Shown here: positions 26,144-35,263 of the stretch, in pieces
Layout: each line of letters starts with the position of its first letter
How positions within the stretch are numbered: position 1 is the first letter of the stretch
Origin: Billgrantia aerodenitrificans
GTDB lineage: Bacteria; Pseudomonadota; Gammaproteobacteria; Pseudomonadales; Halomonadaceae
Assembly: GCF_021404405.1 (NCBI RefSeq)
Contig: NZ_JABFTV010000004.1
Coordinates: forward strand, 62,001-126,000
DNA: 64,000 nucleotides
Direction of reading: 5' to 3'
Program-made: the position numbers and the translations under genes
The notes under the pieces: model-generated
Databases searched by the model: none
What the model saw: only the letters and a program-made list of their open reading frames with translations
Told to the model about the DNA's origin: nothing

Positions 26144-26860
26144 TTACTTGCGCGATTTGCTGCGGCTGCCCGCTGCGGCCTTCTTGCCCGCGGGCGAATC
26201 GGCTGCCGCCTTGGGCTTGCTCTCACCGGTCGTCTTGCCTCGTCCCTTGGCCGTCTTGCCCGACACTTGGGAAGTGTCGGTGCCGTCGGGCTGGGTCAGG
26301 CCATCGCTCTCGCGGCGCGGCTTGCGTGTACGCCTGGCCGTAGCGGACCCCGGTGGTAGCGGCTCCATGGGCCCCGGGCCGGGCTCCGCCGAGGTTTCCC
26401 TGGCCTCTTCGCCGCCACGATTGGCGACCCCCTGATCCTGGGTACCGGTACTGGTCGCCTCCTCGGCCGGCAGCGGGCGGGTCGAGGCCGCGGTAGGTTC
26501 GGGCTCGTCCGGGGCCGGGCCGGGGCTGCCGCGATCCTGCACCGGGACGTCCTGGGCCACGTCGCGGTCGTCGCGGTAGGGCAGTTCGTCGAAGTCGGGT
26601 TCACCGTCGGGGGGCTCCAGCGGCAGCCGGTTCTCATCGATGCCCCTTTCGTCATCCTCCAGCGGTAGGTCGTCCTCGAGAATGGGTGGCTCGTCAACCG
26701 GCTCGCCGACCTCCTCGAGTTCGGCGTCCATGCCCGCCGCCTGCTCCGCGGCGACGATCTTCAGCGCCATGTCCCAGTGGCGCTGCTGCTGCCCTTCGGG
26801 TCGTCCTTCCGACTCCCAGATTTCGTAGGCCAGGTTCCGTACGCGCTCTTCGTCAGCCAT
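26144..26860 (-). CDS. DUF2934 protein within the glycogen/trehalose operon
   Basis: A 238-residue protein of unknown function. Residues about 1-40 form the DUF2934 domain (RVRNLAYEIWESEGRPEGQQ, then HWDMALKIV). The rest is low-complexity: a long acidic, Pro-rich middle (about 45-150) and a basic Lys/Ser/Ala/Gly tail (about 185-238) resembling histone-like tails. Strong charge asymmetry suggests a flexible scaffold or nucleic-acid/polymer-binding role, which is only a guess. Its ATG follows the treY stop with one base between (TAGGATG), so it is translated with the operon. DUF2934 genes occur in the same place in pseudomonad glg/tre operons, which argues for a conserved role. Confidence 0.8.
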   Translation of the reverse strand: MADEERVRNLAYEIWESEGRPEGQQQRHWDMALKIVAAEQAAGMDAELEEVGEPVDEPPILEDDLPLEDDERGIDENRLPLEPPDGEPDFDELPYRDDRDVAQDVPVQDRGSPGPAPDEPEPTAASTRPLPAEEATSTGTQDQGVANRGGEEARETSAEPGPGPMEPLPPGSATARRTRKPRRESDGLTQPDGTDTSQVSGKTAKGRGKTTGESKPKAAADSPAGKKAAAGSRSKSRK

Positions 26861-26861
26861 C

Positions 26862-29654
26862 CTAGCTCTCCCTTTGCCTGTGCGTGTCTCGTAGGTAGAC
26901 GCCGACGGGGAAATCCTTCAGCAATTCCCCGGCAGCGACAGTCTCCGTCGTTACTGTCAGGGTGGTACCGGTCAGCGCGCTTTGCCAAGCGCCACGTGCC
27001 CCTTGGGGCAGGCAGATGCCGCTGTCGCCCCACTGCGTCGGCGGCACCAGGGGGCGGTCGGCGTCCGTCAGCAGCCCTGCTGACAGCCGCGGCACGACGA
27101 CCAGCAGTTGCCGATCGGCGTGGCTGCGCAGAAAGGCGATCAGCCGCTCCTCATGCGCGCCGGCGGTGGCCAGCGGCCGATAGTCGCCATGGACGAAAAG
27201 CTCGCGCCGCTCGTGGCGCAGCGCAAGCAGGCGTGTGATCAACGCCTGCTTGACGGCGCCGTGGCGCCAGTCGGACAGCGCCTCGCCGAGCGCTTGCTGC
27301 CGGTCGAGCGTCGCCAACCGTGCGGCGTGATCGACCGGGCGGCGGTTGTCGGGATCGACCAAGCTGTAATCCCAATATTCGCAGCCCTGATAGAGGTCGG
27401 GGATGCCGGGCACGGTCAGCCTCAGCGCCGTCTGAACCAGGCCGTTGAGCGCGCCCGGCAGGTCGAGCTCGCGGGCCGCCGCCTCGATCTCGCGGCACAA
27501 CTCGGGGCTGGCCAGAAGCCCCAGCAGGTAATCGCGGCAGGCGCTCTCGTAGGCCTCGTCGGGCCACAGCCAGTGCGTGCGCAGCTTGGCTTCGCGCACG
27601 GCTTTCTGCTGCCACTGAGCCAGGCGTTCGGCAAATTCATGCATGCCGTCGTCGTCGTGACGTGAGAGCGTCGGCGGCCAGGCGCCGAGCAGCAGCTGGT
27701 AGAGGATCAGTTCGTCGCCGGGGCTGGGGGTGGCACCCGAGGGCAGCACCTGGCGCAACGGGGCGGCGAGATCGCGCCAGCGTTCGACACAGGTGGCGAA
27801 GTCGGCGGGACTTTCACTCAGCGCGGCAAGACGCGCCCGCACGTCTTCACCGCGCTTGTGATCGTGGGTGGCGGTGGCGACCAGGCCGTGGGGGAAGTGG
27901 CGTGCGCGCCAGGCGTTGGTTTCGTGGAACTGGCGTGGCGAGTGGCTGAAATGCTCGCCGTCGAAGCCGACGTCGTTACGCGAGATCAGGGCCGCGCTGC
28001 GATAGCCGGCGGTGTCCTCCACGGCCTTGGCGGCCACCGGCGAGGTGAGCTGCTGAAAGCGCACGATGGCGCTCTGGCGCAGCCAGCGCTCCTCGGCGTC
28101 TTCGGCGTCGGCGGGGGCTTCGCCGCCCAACCAGCGCTCGAGCCGGGCCAGCACGGCGGCGTCGGGCGGGCTCAGCGCCGTGCGGGCGCCGGCCATGGCT
28201 TGATCGAAGAAGCTGGCGTCGAGCTCCGGACGGCCGCCATCGTCGGCGTAGGTGCGGTAGACCGGGAAATGCACGATCAGCGCCTCGAGCGCCCGACGCA
28301 GGGCGGCCAGGGTGACGTCGCGGCTCGCCAGGCGATGGCGAGCCATGGCGTGCAGGGCACGAACGCAGGCCTCGAATTCGCTGACGAGCAGGGTATGCAG
28401 CACCTCGCGGCGGGCCTGGCGCACCTCATCCAGAAAGTCGTCGCTGCGGCCGCTGATGCGACGCCACAGCTCACGTAGCGGCTGAGCCCCGGCGGGGTCG
28501 TGCTGCAGGGCCGAGATCTCGTTCATCAGCTCGTAGCCGGTGGTACCGTCGACCCCCCAGTCGCGATGCAAGGTCTCGTCGGCGGCGAGGATCTTCTCGA
28601 CGAAGATCGCCACGTGGCGTACCGCGTCCGGCGGACGCCGTTTCTGGATCTCGCCCAGGCGAGCCCGCAGACGGCGGCAGTAGCCGCGCGGGTCGGCCAG
28701 GCCGTCGATGTGATCGATGCGCAGCCCGTCGACCCAGCCCTGTTCCACCAGGCGTAGCGGCAGGGCATGCACCGCTTCGAACACCTCGGGCTGCTCGATG
28801 CGCAGCCCGCCGAGTTCGGTGATGTCGAAGAAGCGGCGCCAGTTGATCTCGTCGGCGCCGGTTCGCCACCAGGCCAGACGGTAGTGCTGCTGCTCCAGCA
28901 GGTCGTGGAGGCGAATGGCGCCGCCGCGGGTGCTGCCGTCGAACAGCCTCAGGGCACGCTCCAGGGCGCCTGCGGCAGCCGGCTCCGCCAGTGCCTGACG
29001 CAGCTCGCGGCGACACTCGGCCACGGCGGTATAGGCATCGTCGCGCTGGCGCAGGGCATCGAAGCGTGGCGCCAGTTCCCAGAGGACATCGTGCTCGGCC
29101 AGACGCAGGATGTCGCCGTAACAGCGCGGATCGAGAGGAAAGCGATGCTCGTGATAGGCCACGTGGAAGGCGCAGGTTTCCGGATCGTGGCGCAGTTCGA
29201 GCTCGCCGCCGTGCAGGGCGTCGGCATAGGGCCCGCCGAGGAAGGGTAGCAGCACCTTGCCGCTCAGCAGCGGATCGGGAGAGTGCCAGTCGATGTCGAA
29301 GAAGCCGGCGAAGGGGCTCGCCTGGCCCCACGCCAGCACGTCCTGCCACCAGGGGTTCTGCGAACCGCCCACCGCCACGTGGTTGGGAACGATATCCAGG
29401 ATCAGGCCCATGCCGTGGGCGCGCAGGCGCGTCACCAGCCGCTCCAGCGCCTCCTCGCCGCCGAGCTCGGGGTCGATGCGGGTAGGGTCGATGCCGTCAT
29501 AGCCATGGGGTGAGCCGCTGCGGGACATTTGCAGCGGCGAGGCATAGACATGACTGATGCCGAGCCTGGCGTAGTAGCCGACCCATTCGGCGGCATCGTC
29601 CAAAGTGAAGCCGCGGTGGAACTGCAGGCGAACGGTGGCGCGGATGTCACTCAT
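26862..29654 (-). CDS. treY: Malto-oligosyltrehalose synthase
   Basis: TreY isomerises the reducing end of a maltodextrin into a trehalosyl unit, which TreZ then releases as trehalose. The 930-residue protein is a GH13 enzyme with the long insertions typical of TreY. The nucleophile is Asp314 (LRIDHIDGLADP) and the acid/base Glu353 (IFVEKIL). GGGGGAGG lies about seven bases before ATG 29654, and the start overlaps the malQ stop by eight bases, so translation is coupled. The frame stays open upstream through a 15-base tandem repeat that belongs to malQ; that extension is not TreY. Confidence 0.95.
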   Translation of the reverse strand: MSDIRATVRLQFHRGFTLDDAAEWVGYYARLGISHVYASPLQMSRSGSPHGYDGIDPTRIDPELGGEEALERLVTRLRAHGMGLILDIVPNHVAVGGSQNPWWQDVLAWGQASPFAGFFDIDWHSPDPLLSGKVLLPFLGGPYADALHGGELELRHDPETCAFHVAYHEHRFPLDPRCYGDILRLAEHDVLWELAPRFDALRQRDDAYTAVAECRRELRQALAEPAAAGALERALRLFDGSTRGGAIRLHDLLEQQHYRLAWWRTGADEINWRRFFDITELGGLRIEQPEVFEAVHALPLRLVEQGWVDGLRIDHIDGLADPRGYCRRLRARLGEIQKRRPPDAVRHVAIFVEKILAADETLHRDWGVDGTTGYELMNEISALQHDPAGAQPLRELWRRISGRSDDFLDEVRQARREVLHTLLVSEFEACVRALHAMARHRLASRDVTLAALRRALEALIVHFPVYRTYADDGGRPELDASFFDQAMAGARTALSPPDAAVLARLERWLGGEAPADAEDAEERWLRQSAIVRFQQLTSPVAAKAVEDTAGYRSAALISRNDVGFDGEHFSHSPRQFHETNAWRARHFPHGLVATATHDHKRGEDVRARLAALSESPADFATCVERWRDLAAPLRQVLPSGATPSPGDELILYQLLLGAWPPTLSRHDDDGMHEFAERLAQWQQKAVREAKLRTHWLWPDEAYESACRDYLLGLLASPELCREIEAAARELDLPGALNGLVQTALRLTVPGIPDLYQGCEYWDYSLVDPDNRRPVDHAARLATLDRQQALGEALSDWRHGAVKQALITRLLALRHERRELFVHGDYRPLATAGAHEERLIAFLRSHADRQLLVVVPRLSAGLLTDADRPLVPPTQWGDSGICLPQGARGAWQSALTGTTLTVTTETVAAGELLKDFPVGVYLRDTHRQRES

Positions 29655-31839
29655 CGATAGCCTCCCCCGGGGATTTTGGGACAGAGGGCTCCTGGACAGA
29701 GGGCTCCTGGACAGGGGGTTCTTGGATAGGGGGTTCTTGGGTAGAGGACGCTTGCACGGCATGACGGCGGGCCATGGCCAGTTGCTCCAGCCGATCTCTC
29801 ACCTCGGTAGAGGCGAACAGGCGTGCGGTGGCGTCGGGCAGGCGCCGCCGCCAGTTGGGGTGCTCGTCGAGGGTGCCCGGCAGGTTGGCTTGCTCCTCCA
29901 GCCCCAGGGCGTCTTCCACCGGCAGCAGCGTGAGCGGTGCCGGGGTCAGCCCCAACTGCTGTACAGCGGCATCCAGCACCTGCGAAACGGGCAGTTCGGT
30001 GGCTTCCAGCCCCATGGAAGAGGCCAGCGGATCGAGCAGGCCGAGAGCCCGAGCCAGGCGTGCCCGCTCGCTGCGGCGCTCGGCTTGCTCGCTGCGAGCA
30101 TCCTGCTCTTCGCTCAGCAGGCCCAGGCGGTCGCGCCACTCGATGTCGCGCCCTGCCCACCAGCCTGCCAGGGTGGGCAGATCGTGGGTCGAGCTGGTGG
30201 CAATGGCGTCCCGGGACCACTGGGCCGGCGGCAGGAACCCGCCTTCGGCATCGCGCTCGAACCACAGCACGCGCATGCCGAGAATGCCGTGGCGTGCCAG
30301 TCGCTGACGAAAGCCGGGAGGAACGGTGCCCAGGTCCTCGCCGATGACGATGGCGCGGTGACGCCAGGACTCCAGTGCCACCAGGCGCAGCAGATCGTCG
30401 AACGGATAGCGCACGTAGCCGCCTTCGGTGGGGGCCTTGCCGTGGGGCACCAGCCACAGGCGCATGAGGCCCATCACGTGGTCGATGCGCAGCCCCCCGG
30501 TATGGGCGAAGCCGGCCCGCAGCATGTCGATGAAGCTGCGAAAACCCGAGCGCACCAGGCCCTGGGGCGAGAAGGGCGCTAGGCCCCAGTCCTGGCCGTG
30601 TACGTTGAAGGCATCCGGCGGGGCACCGATCGACAGGCCTTCGAGCATCTCCGCCTGGCGGCTCCAGGCCTGGCTGCCCGCCGCGTCGGCGCCTACCGCC
30701 AGATCGCCGATCAGCCCCACCGCCATACCGGCCTCCCGGGCCGAGGCCTGGGCGCGGGCGAGACCTTCGCTGACTAGCCATTGCAGGAAGGCGTGGAACT
30801 CGACGTCGCGGGAGTCCACCTCGGCGAAGCGCGCCACCTCCGGGCCGGTCGGCTCGTGCAGCTCCCGGGGCCACTGGCGCCAGTCGAGAATGCCGAGCCG
30901 GTGCTGCAGGGCCTCGAAGCGGCAGTGGTGTTCGAGCGCCGAGCCCCCGCGCTGACGAAAGGCCGCCAGGGCCTGGCGCAGCCTGACCGCCTGCGCATCC
31001 TCGCGCTGCATCAGGTCGTCGCACAGAGCACGCAGCCAGGACAGCTTGGCACTCGCCGTGGCAGGCCAGTCGAGCAGCGGCTCCGCTTCGAGCCGCGGCA
31101 GGGCATCGTTCACGCCACTGACCTCCATGGCGCGCTTCACTGGCTCCTCGCCCAGCAGGGCTTCCGGCGCCGCATGCAGCACGTTGTAGAGCAGCCGGCT
31201 GGAGGGGGCGTAGGGGCTGTAGCGCGTCACGTCGGCGCTGAACATGGCGTGGGTCGGGCTGATCGCCACGGCTCCAGCGCCGGCCTCAGCGGCATGCCGT
31301 ACCAGCCGCTCCAGCGCCAGGGTGTCGCCGATGCCGCCGTCGCCGGGCCGACGCAGGGCATGGAGCTGCGCGGCCAGGCCCCACAGGCGCGGTGTCTCGC
31401 TGTTGCAGGCGTCGCCTAGCGTGAAGCAGCGCGGCGGGGCCACGGCCAGGGTCCTCACGCTGTCGCCGATCTGCAGCCGATGGTAGCCGGGTGTCTCGAC
31501 GGGGGGCAGTTCGCCCGCCCGCGTGAGCCGGCCCTCGCGACGCTCGCCGTTTTCCAGAACGAGAACGTAGCCGGTGCCTTCAGGGAGGGCAGAAGGCAGC
31601 GCCGTACTCCTGCTCTGCTCGGCGGTGATCAGCGGTGGCCACTGTGCAGAGGAAGTGGGCGGACGCAAGCGTTGCAGGCTGGCGTCGATCTCGCTGGCGT
31701 TCCCGGCAGGGTAACCCAGGCGTGCCAGCAGCTCCCGCCGGGTGGCGTCGTCGAGCCGGCGGGTGTGCCCTTCGCTGTCCTGCCATTCGTCGATCAGGCC
31801 GGCGGCCTCGGCCAGCGCATCCAGGCGTGCGTCGCTCAT
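29647..31839 (-). CDS. malQ: 4-alpha-glucanotransferase (amylomaltase)
   Basis: MalQ disproportionates maltodextrins, lengthening short ones so that TreY can use them. The 730-residue GH77 enzyme has its nucleophile at Asp453 (LRIDHVMGLMRLW) and the acid/base Glu501 (VIGEDLGTVPP). ATG 31839 overlaps the treZ stop as ATGA, with GAGGAG upstream; a TTG two codons earlier is less likely. The C-terminus is odd: residues about 697-722 are a run of five-residue repeats (QEPPV/QEPSV), encoded by five 15-base DNA repeats, beyond the catalytic barrel. Confidence 0.93.
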   Translation of the reverse strand: MSDARLDALAEAAGLIDEWQDSEGHTRRLDDATRRELLARLGYPAGNASEIDASLQRLRPPTSSAQWPPLITAEQSRSTALPSALPEGTGYVLVLENGERREGRLTRAGELPPVETPGYHRLQIGDSVRTLAVAPPRCFTLGDACNSETPRLWGLAAQLHALRRPGDGGIGDTLALERLVRHAAEAGAGAVAISPTHAMFSADVTRYSPYAPSSRLLYNVLHAAPEALLGEEPVKRAMEVSGVNDALPRLEAEPLLDWPATASAKLSWLRALCDDLMQREDAQAVRLRQALAAFRQRGGSALEHHCRFEALQHRLGILDWRQWPRELHEPTGPEVARFAEVDSRDVEFHAFLQWLVSEGLARAQASAREAGMAVGLIGDLAVGADAAGSQAWSRQAEMLEGLSIGAPPDAFNVHGQDWGLAPFSPQGLVRSGFRSFIDMLRAGFAHTGGLRIDHVMGLMRLWLVPHGKAPTEGGYVRYPFDDLLRLVALESWRHRAIVIGEDLGTVPPGFRQRLARHGILGMRVLWFERDAEGGFLPPAQWSRDAIATSSTHDLPTLAGWWAGRDIEWRDRLGLLSEEQDARSEQAERRSERARLARALGLLDPLASSMGLEATELPVSQVLDAAVQQLGLTPAPLTLLPVEDALGLEEQANLPGTLDEHPNWRRRLPDATARLFASTEVRDRLEQLAMARRHAVQASSTQEPPIQEPPVQEPSVQEPSVPKSPGEAIDE
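29680..29754 (-). repeat. Five tandem 15-base repeats in the 3' end of malQ
   Basis: Five consecutive 15-base units (plus-strand form GACAGAGGGCTCCTG), the first two identical (29680-29694, 29695-29709) and the next three diverging. Each codes five MalQ residues of type Q-E-P-P/S-V/I. The array ends about 25 bases before the treY start. Units in multiples of three can expand or shrink without a frameshift. Confidence 0.9.
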
Positions 31840-33650
31840 GCGCAAAGCTCCTCGTCGCCGGGGCCGGGGCGCAGCCAGGCGGCGGCGCAGTTGGGCGGCA
31901 GGCTGCCGCTTTCGGTGGCCACCGCCACGCCGTCGCGGGTTTCATGCAGGCGGTGGCCGATGCCGAAGGCCTGGGTCGCCACCGCTCGCTCGCTGAGGTT
32001 CACGGCAATGACCAGCTGGCTGTCGTCGTTCATTTGCCAGCGGGCCACGACGGCCCTGTCGCCCAGCGCCTCGGCGCCCAGGGCGCGAGCGCCGTCGAGC
32101 CGCGGCACGATCTCATCATGGCGAATCGCCAGCAGTTGCCGAACGTAGGCCAGCCGGTCGGCATGGGGCGGCGTCTCCCGGCTGTCGAAGTCGGGGCGTG
32201 ACGCCGCGAAGGTCGCCTCGGCGTTGGGGTCGGGGATGGCTTCCCGCCTGGCCGGGTCCTGGAAGGTGCTGAAGGCGGCGAACTCGGCGCGGCGACCCTC
32301 GCGCACGGCCTCGGCCAGTTCGGCGCGATGATCGGTGAAGAACAGAAACGGCCGCTCGCTGGCCCACTCCTCGCCCATGAACAGCAACGGCACCATGGGC
32401 GAGAGCAGCAGCAACAGCATGGCGGCCTCGAGGGCCTGAGGCTCGGCGAGCCGGGTCAGACGTTCGCCCAGGGCGCGGTTACCCACCTGGTCGTGATTCT
32501 GCAGAAAGGCGACGAAGACGCTCGGTGGCAGGTGGGCGCTGGGGGTGCCACGCGGTGTGCCGTCGCGGGTGGGCTCACCCTGATAGACGAAGCCCTCGCT
32601 CAGGCAACGCACCAGCTTCTGCGTCGGCTCGTCGGCGAATTCGCCGTAGTAACCCTCGCGCTCGCCGGTGAGCAGCACGTGCATGACGTTGTGCCAGTCA
32701 TCGTTCCACTGGGCGGTGAAGCGGCCCGGCCCGAGCAGCTCGGCGTCGTTGTGCTCGTTCTCCAGCACCAGGTGCACGTGGCGGCTGGCGTCGAGGTGGC
32801 TGCGCAGCGTCTCGGCCAGCTCGACCAGAAAATCGCGTTCGCCGATGGCGTGCACCGCATCGAGGCGCAGGCCGTCGAGGCGGTACTCGTCGAGCCACAT
32901 CAGCGCATTCTCGATGAAGAAGCGCCGCACCATGGGCTGACGGAAGTCGATCGCCGGCCCCCAGGGGGTGTCACGGTCGTGGCGGAAGAAAGCCTCGGCG
33001 TAGCGTGGCAGGTAGTTGCCGTCGGGGCCGAAGTGGTTGTACACCACATCGAGGAAAACCATCAGGCCCAGGCTGTGAGCATCGTCGATGAAAGCCTTGA
33101 GCGCATCCGGGTCTCCGTAGGCCTCGTCCACGGCGTAGGGCAGCACGCCGTCGTAGCCCCAGTTGCGCGAGCCGGGAAAGGCCGCCACCGGCATCAGCTC
33201 GACCGCGGTGACGCCAAGCTCGGCCAGGTAGGGCAGCTGACGGCGTGCCGCCTCCAGTCCCCCCAGGGTACCCAGGTGGAGTTCGTAGAGCACCGTCTCG
33301 TGCCAGGGCCGCCCGTTCCAGTCGGCATGCCGCCAGGCGTGCCGGAAGGGGTCGACGACCAGGCTCGGCCCATCGATGCCGCCTGCCTGGGCGCGGGCGG
33401 CGGGGTCGGGCACCAGAATGCCCTCGGTGTCGTCGTCGAGATGCACGCGATAGCGATAGCGGGTGCCGTGGTCGCACTCGGCCTCGCCGACGAAGCGCCC
33501 TTCGCCGGCCTGGGTCATGTCGAGCGGCGCCTGTCCTTCCACCATGAGCTCGACCCGGTGGGCGCTTGGCGCCCAGAGTGCGAAGCGGGTCCAGTGCGGG
33601 CCCAGCACCTGGGCACCAAAGGTGTATTCGAATCGAGTGGCTGCGTTCAT
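31836..33650 (-). CDS. treZ: Malto-oligosyltrehalose trehalohydrolase
   Basis: TreZ cleaves the glycosidic bond next to the terminal trehalosyl unit made by TreY, releasing trehalose. The 604-residue GH13 protein has an N-terminal CBM48/E-set domain (about 10-95) and barrel residues Asp264 (LRLDAVHAIGE, nucleophile) and Glu297 (LVLENEH, acid/base). ATG 33650 overlaps the glgA stop as ATGA; its own stop overlaps malQ in the same way. This start removes about 100 upstream codons that overlap glgA in another frame. Confidence 0.95.
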   Translation of the reverse strand: MNAATRFEYTFGAQVLGPHWTRFALWAPSAHRVELMVEGQAPLDMTQAGEGRFVGEAECDHGTRYRYRVHLDDDTEGILVPDPAARAQAGGIDGPSLVVDPFRHAWRHADWNGRPWHETVLYELHLGTLGGLEAARRQLPYLAELGVTAVELMPVAAFPGSRNWGYDGVLPYAVDEAYGDPDALKAFIDDAHSLGLMVFLDVVYNHFGPDGNYLPRYAEAFFRHDRDTPWGPAIDFRQPMVRRFFIENALMWLDEYRLDGLRLDAVHAIGERDFLVELAETLRSHLDASRHVHLVLENEHNDAELLGPGRFTAQWNDDWHNVMHVLLTGEREGYYGEFADEPTQKLVRCLSEGFVYQGEPTRDGTPRGTPSAHLPPSVFVAFLQNHDQVGNRALGERLTRLAEPQALEAAMLLLLLSPMVPLLFMGEEWASERPFLFFTDHRAELAEAVREGRRAEFAAFSTFQDPARREAIPDPNAEATFAASRPDFDSRETPPHADRLAYVRQLLAIRHDEIVPRLDGARALGAEALGDRAVVARWQMNDDSQLVIAVNLSERAVATQAFGIGHRLHETRDGVAVATESGSLPPNCAAAWLRPGPGDEELCA

Positions 33651-35263
33651 CCGGCTTGTCGCACCTCCACGCCTGCTTCGTTGCAGATGCGCCGATAGAG
33701 CTGGGTGTAAGGCGCGATCGACTGACGCCAGTGGTAGCGCCCGGTCATGGCGGCCCGGCGCATGGCATAGAACAGCTCGGTGGAGTGATAGACCGAGAAG
33801 GCCTGCTGGATCGCCAGCATGAAGCTGGCCAGATTGGCGCCTTCGAACAGGAACCCGGTCACGCCATCCTCGATGGTATCGGCCAGCCCCCCGGTACGAT
33901 GAGCGATGGGCAGCGAGCCGAAGCGCTGGGCGTACATCTGACTCAGGCCGCACGGCTCGAAGCGCGACGGCATCAACAGGAAGTCGCTGCCGGCGTAGAT
34001 GCAGCGGGCCTCGTACTCATCGAAGCCGATGTAGGCGGCCACGGCCCCCGGGTAGCGCTCCGCCAGCCGATCCAGTTGCTCCTCCACGCGACGCTCGCCG
34101 CTGCCGATGAAGACCAGTTGGCCGCCTGCCTGGACGATGCTGGGGGCCGCGTCGATGACCAGGTCGACACCCTTCTGGTGCACCATGCGCGAGACCATGG
34201 CGAACAGCGGCCCGGCGCTGGGGGCCAGGCCGAAGCGGTGGCGCACGTAGTCAGCATTGGCACGCTTGCCACGCCAGTCGTTGGACGAGAAGGCCTGAAC
34301 CAGGTGAGCATCGGTGCGTGGATCCCAGGAGTCGTCGATACCGTTGGGAATACCGCTAAGCCGCCCTTGCTGCGCCTTGCAGCACAGCAGCCCCTCCAGG
34401 CCGCAGCCGAACTCCGGCGTGGTGATTTCCTGCGCATAGGTGGCGCTTACCGTGGTCACGTGGGAGGCGTAGACGATGCCCGCCTTCATGAAGGAGAGCC
34501 TGCCGTAATACTCGACCCCTTCGATATGGAAGGCGCTGTCGGGAATGCCCAGTGCCGTACAGCGCGACCTGTCGAAGAGCCCCTGGTAGGCCAGGTTATG
34601 GATGGTGAAGACACTGGGGACCTGGCGTCCCATCCACTCCAGGTAGGCGGGGGCCAGGCCACATGTCCAGTCGTTGAGATGCAGCAACTGTGGCTGCCAG
34701 TCGAGTCCGGCCTGACCGGCAGCGATCTGGGCGGCGGCCAGCGACAGCCTGGCGAAGCGAATGTCGTTGTCTTCCCAGCCACCGCTGCCGTAGCCCCCGG
34801 GGCCGGTGCCATAGGGGCCGCCATCGCGCTCGTAGAGCTCGGGGCAGAGCAGCACGTAGATCACCATGCCGTCGGCACAGGTCATCTCGCCAAGCTCGCA
34901 GGCCGGCAGCTCGGCGTGGGCGGGCAAATGACCGACGCGACGAATGTTCAGCGCCGAGTTGCGGACTTCCCGGTAGGCCGGCATCAGGATGCGAATGTCG
35001 TGGTGAGCTGCCAACGCCCGGGGCAGGGCCGAGGAGACGTCGCCCAGACCGCCGACCTTGACGAAATCGGCTATTTCCGGGGTGGCGAAGAGGATTCGCT
35101 GTGACGGATGTCGTCCTTCGCCCCTGGCCCGAGGCAGGGCTGCGTCGCGTCCGGTCTTGCTGGTATCGTCGAGCCTGAACTCCTCGAGACGTGCGGTAAA
35201 CGCGCGACTTCGAGGAACCGCTTTCGTATCGGAATCGATACCCTTCAATGCCACATTGCCCAT
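33647..35263 (-). CDS. glgA: Glycogen synthase (ADP-glucose type)
   Basis: GlgA (GT5) adds glucose from ADP-glucose to growing alpha-1,4-glucan. The 538-residue protein has the ADP-glucose loop KVGGLGD starting at Lys69 and the C-terminal motif SRFEPCGLSQMYA. In E. coli GlgA the equivalent lysine is residue 15, so this one has about 54 extra N-terminal residues, polar and basic, perhaps disordered. ATG 35263 has GGAGGG eight bases upstream; an in-frame start ten codons earlier is less well supported. It heads the leftward glgA-treZ-malQ-treY-DUF2934-glgX-glgB operon. No glgC, the source of ADP-glucose, is in the window. Confidence 0.93.
   Translation of the reverse strand: MGNVALKGIDSDTKAVPRSRAFTARLEEFRLDDTSKTGRDAALPRARGEGRHPSQRILFATPEIADFVKVGGLGDVSSALPRALAAHHDIRILMPAYREVRNSALNIRRVGHLPAHAELPACELGEMTCADGMVIYVLLCPELYERDGGPYGTGPGGYGSGGWEDNDIRFARLSLAAAQIAAGQAGLDWQPQLLHLNDWTCGLAPAYLEWMGRQVPSVFTIHNLAYQGLFDRSRCTALGIPDSAFHIEGVEYYGRLSFMKAGIVYASHVTTVSATYAQEITTPEFGCGLEGLLCCKAQQGRLSGIPNGIDDSWDPRTDAHLVQAFSSNDWRGKRANADYVRHRFGLAPSAGPLFAMVSRMVHQKGVDLVIDAAPSIVQAGGQLVFIGSGERRVEEQLDRLAERYPGAVAAYIGFDEYEARCIYAGSDFLLMPSRFEPCGLSQMYAQRFGSLPIAHRTGGLADTIEDGVTGFLFEGANLASFMLAIQQAFSVYHSTELFYAMRRAAMTGRYHWRQSIAPYTQLYRRICNEAGVEVRQAG

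Noticed and set aside
29655..29762. Longer TreY with an N-terminal repeat of K/R-N/S-P-L-S units
   Set aside because: This is the malQ minisatellite read in another frame; the ribosome site and family N-terminus place TreY at 29654.
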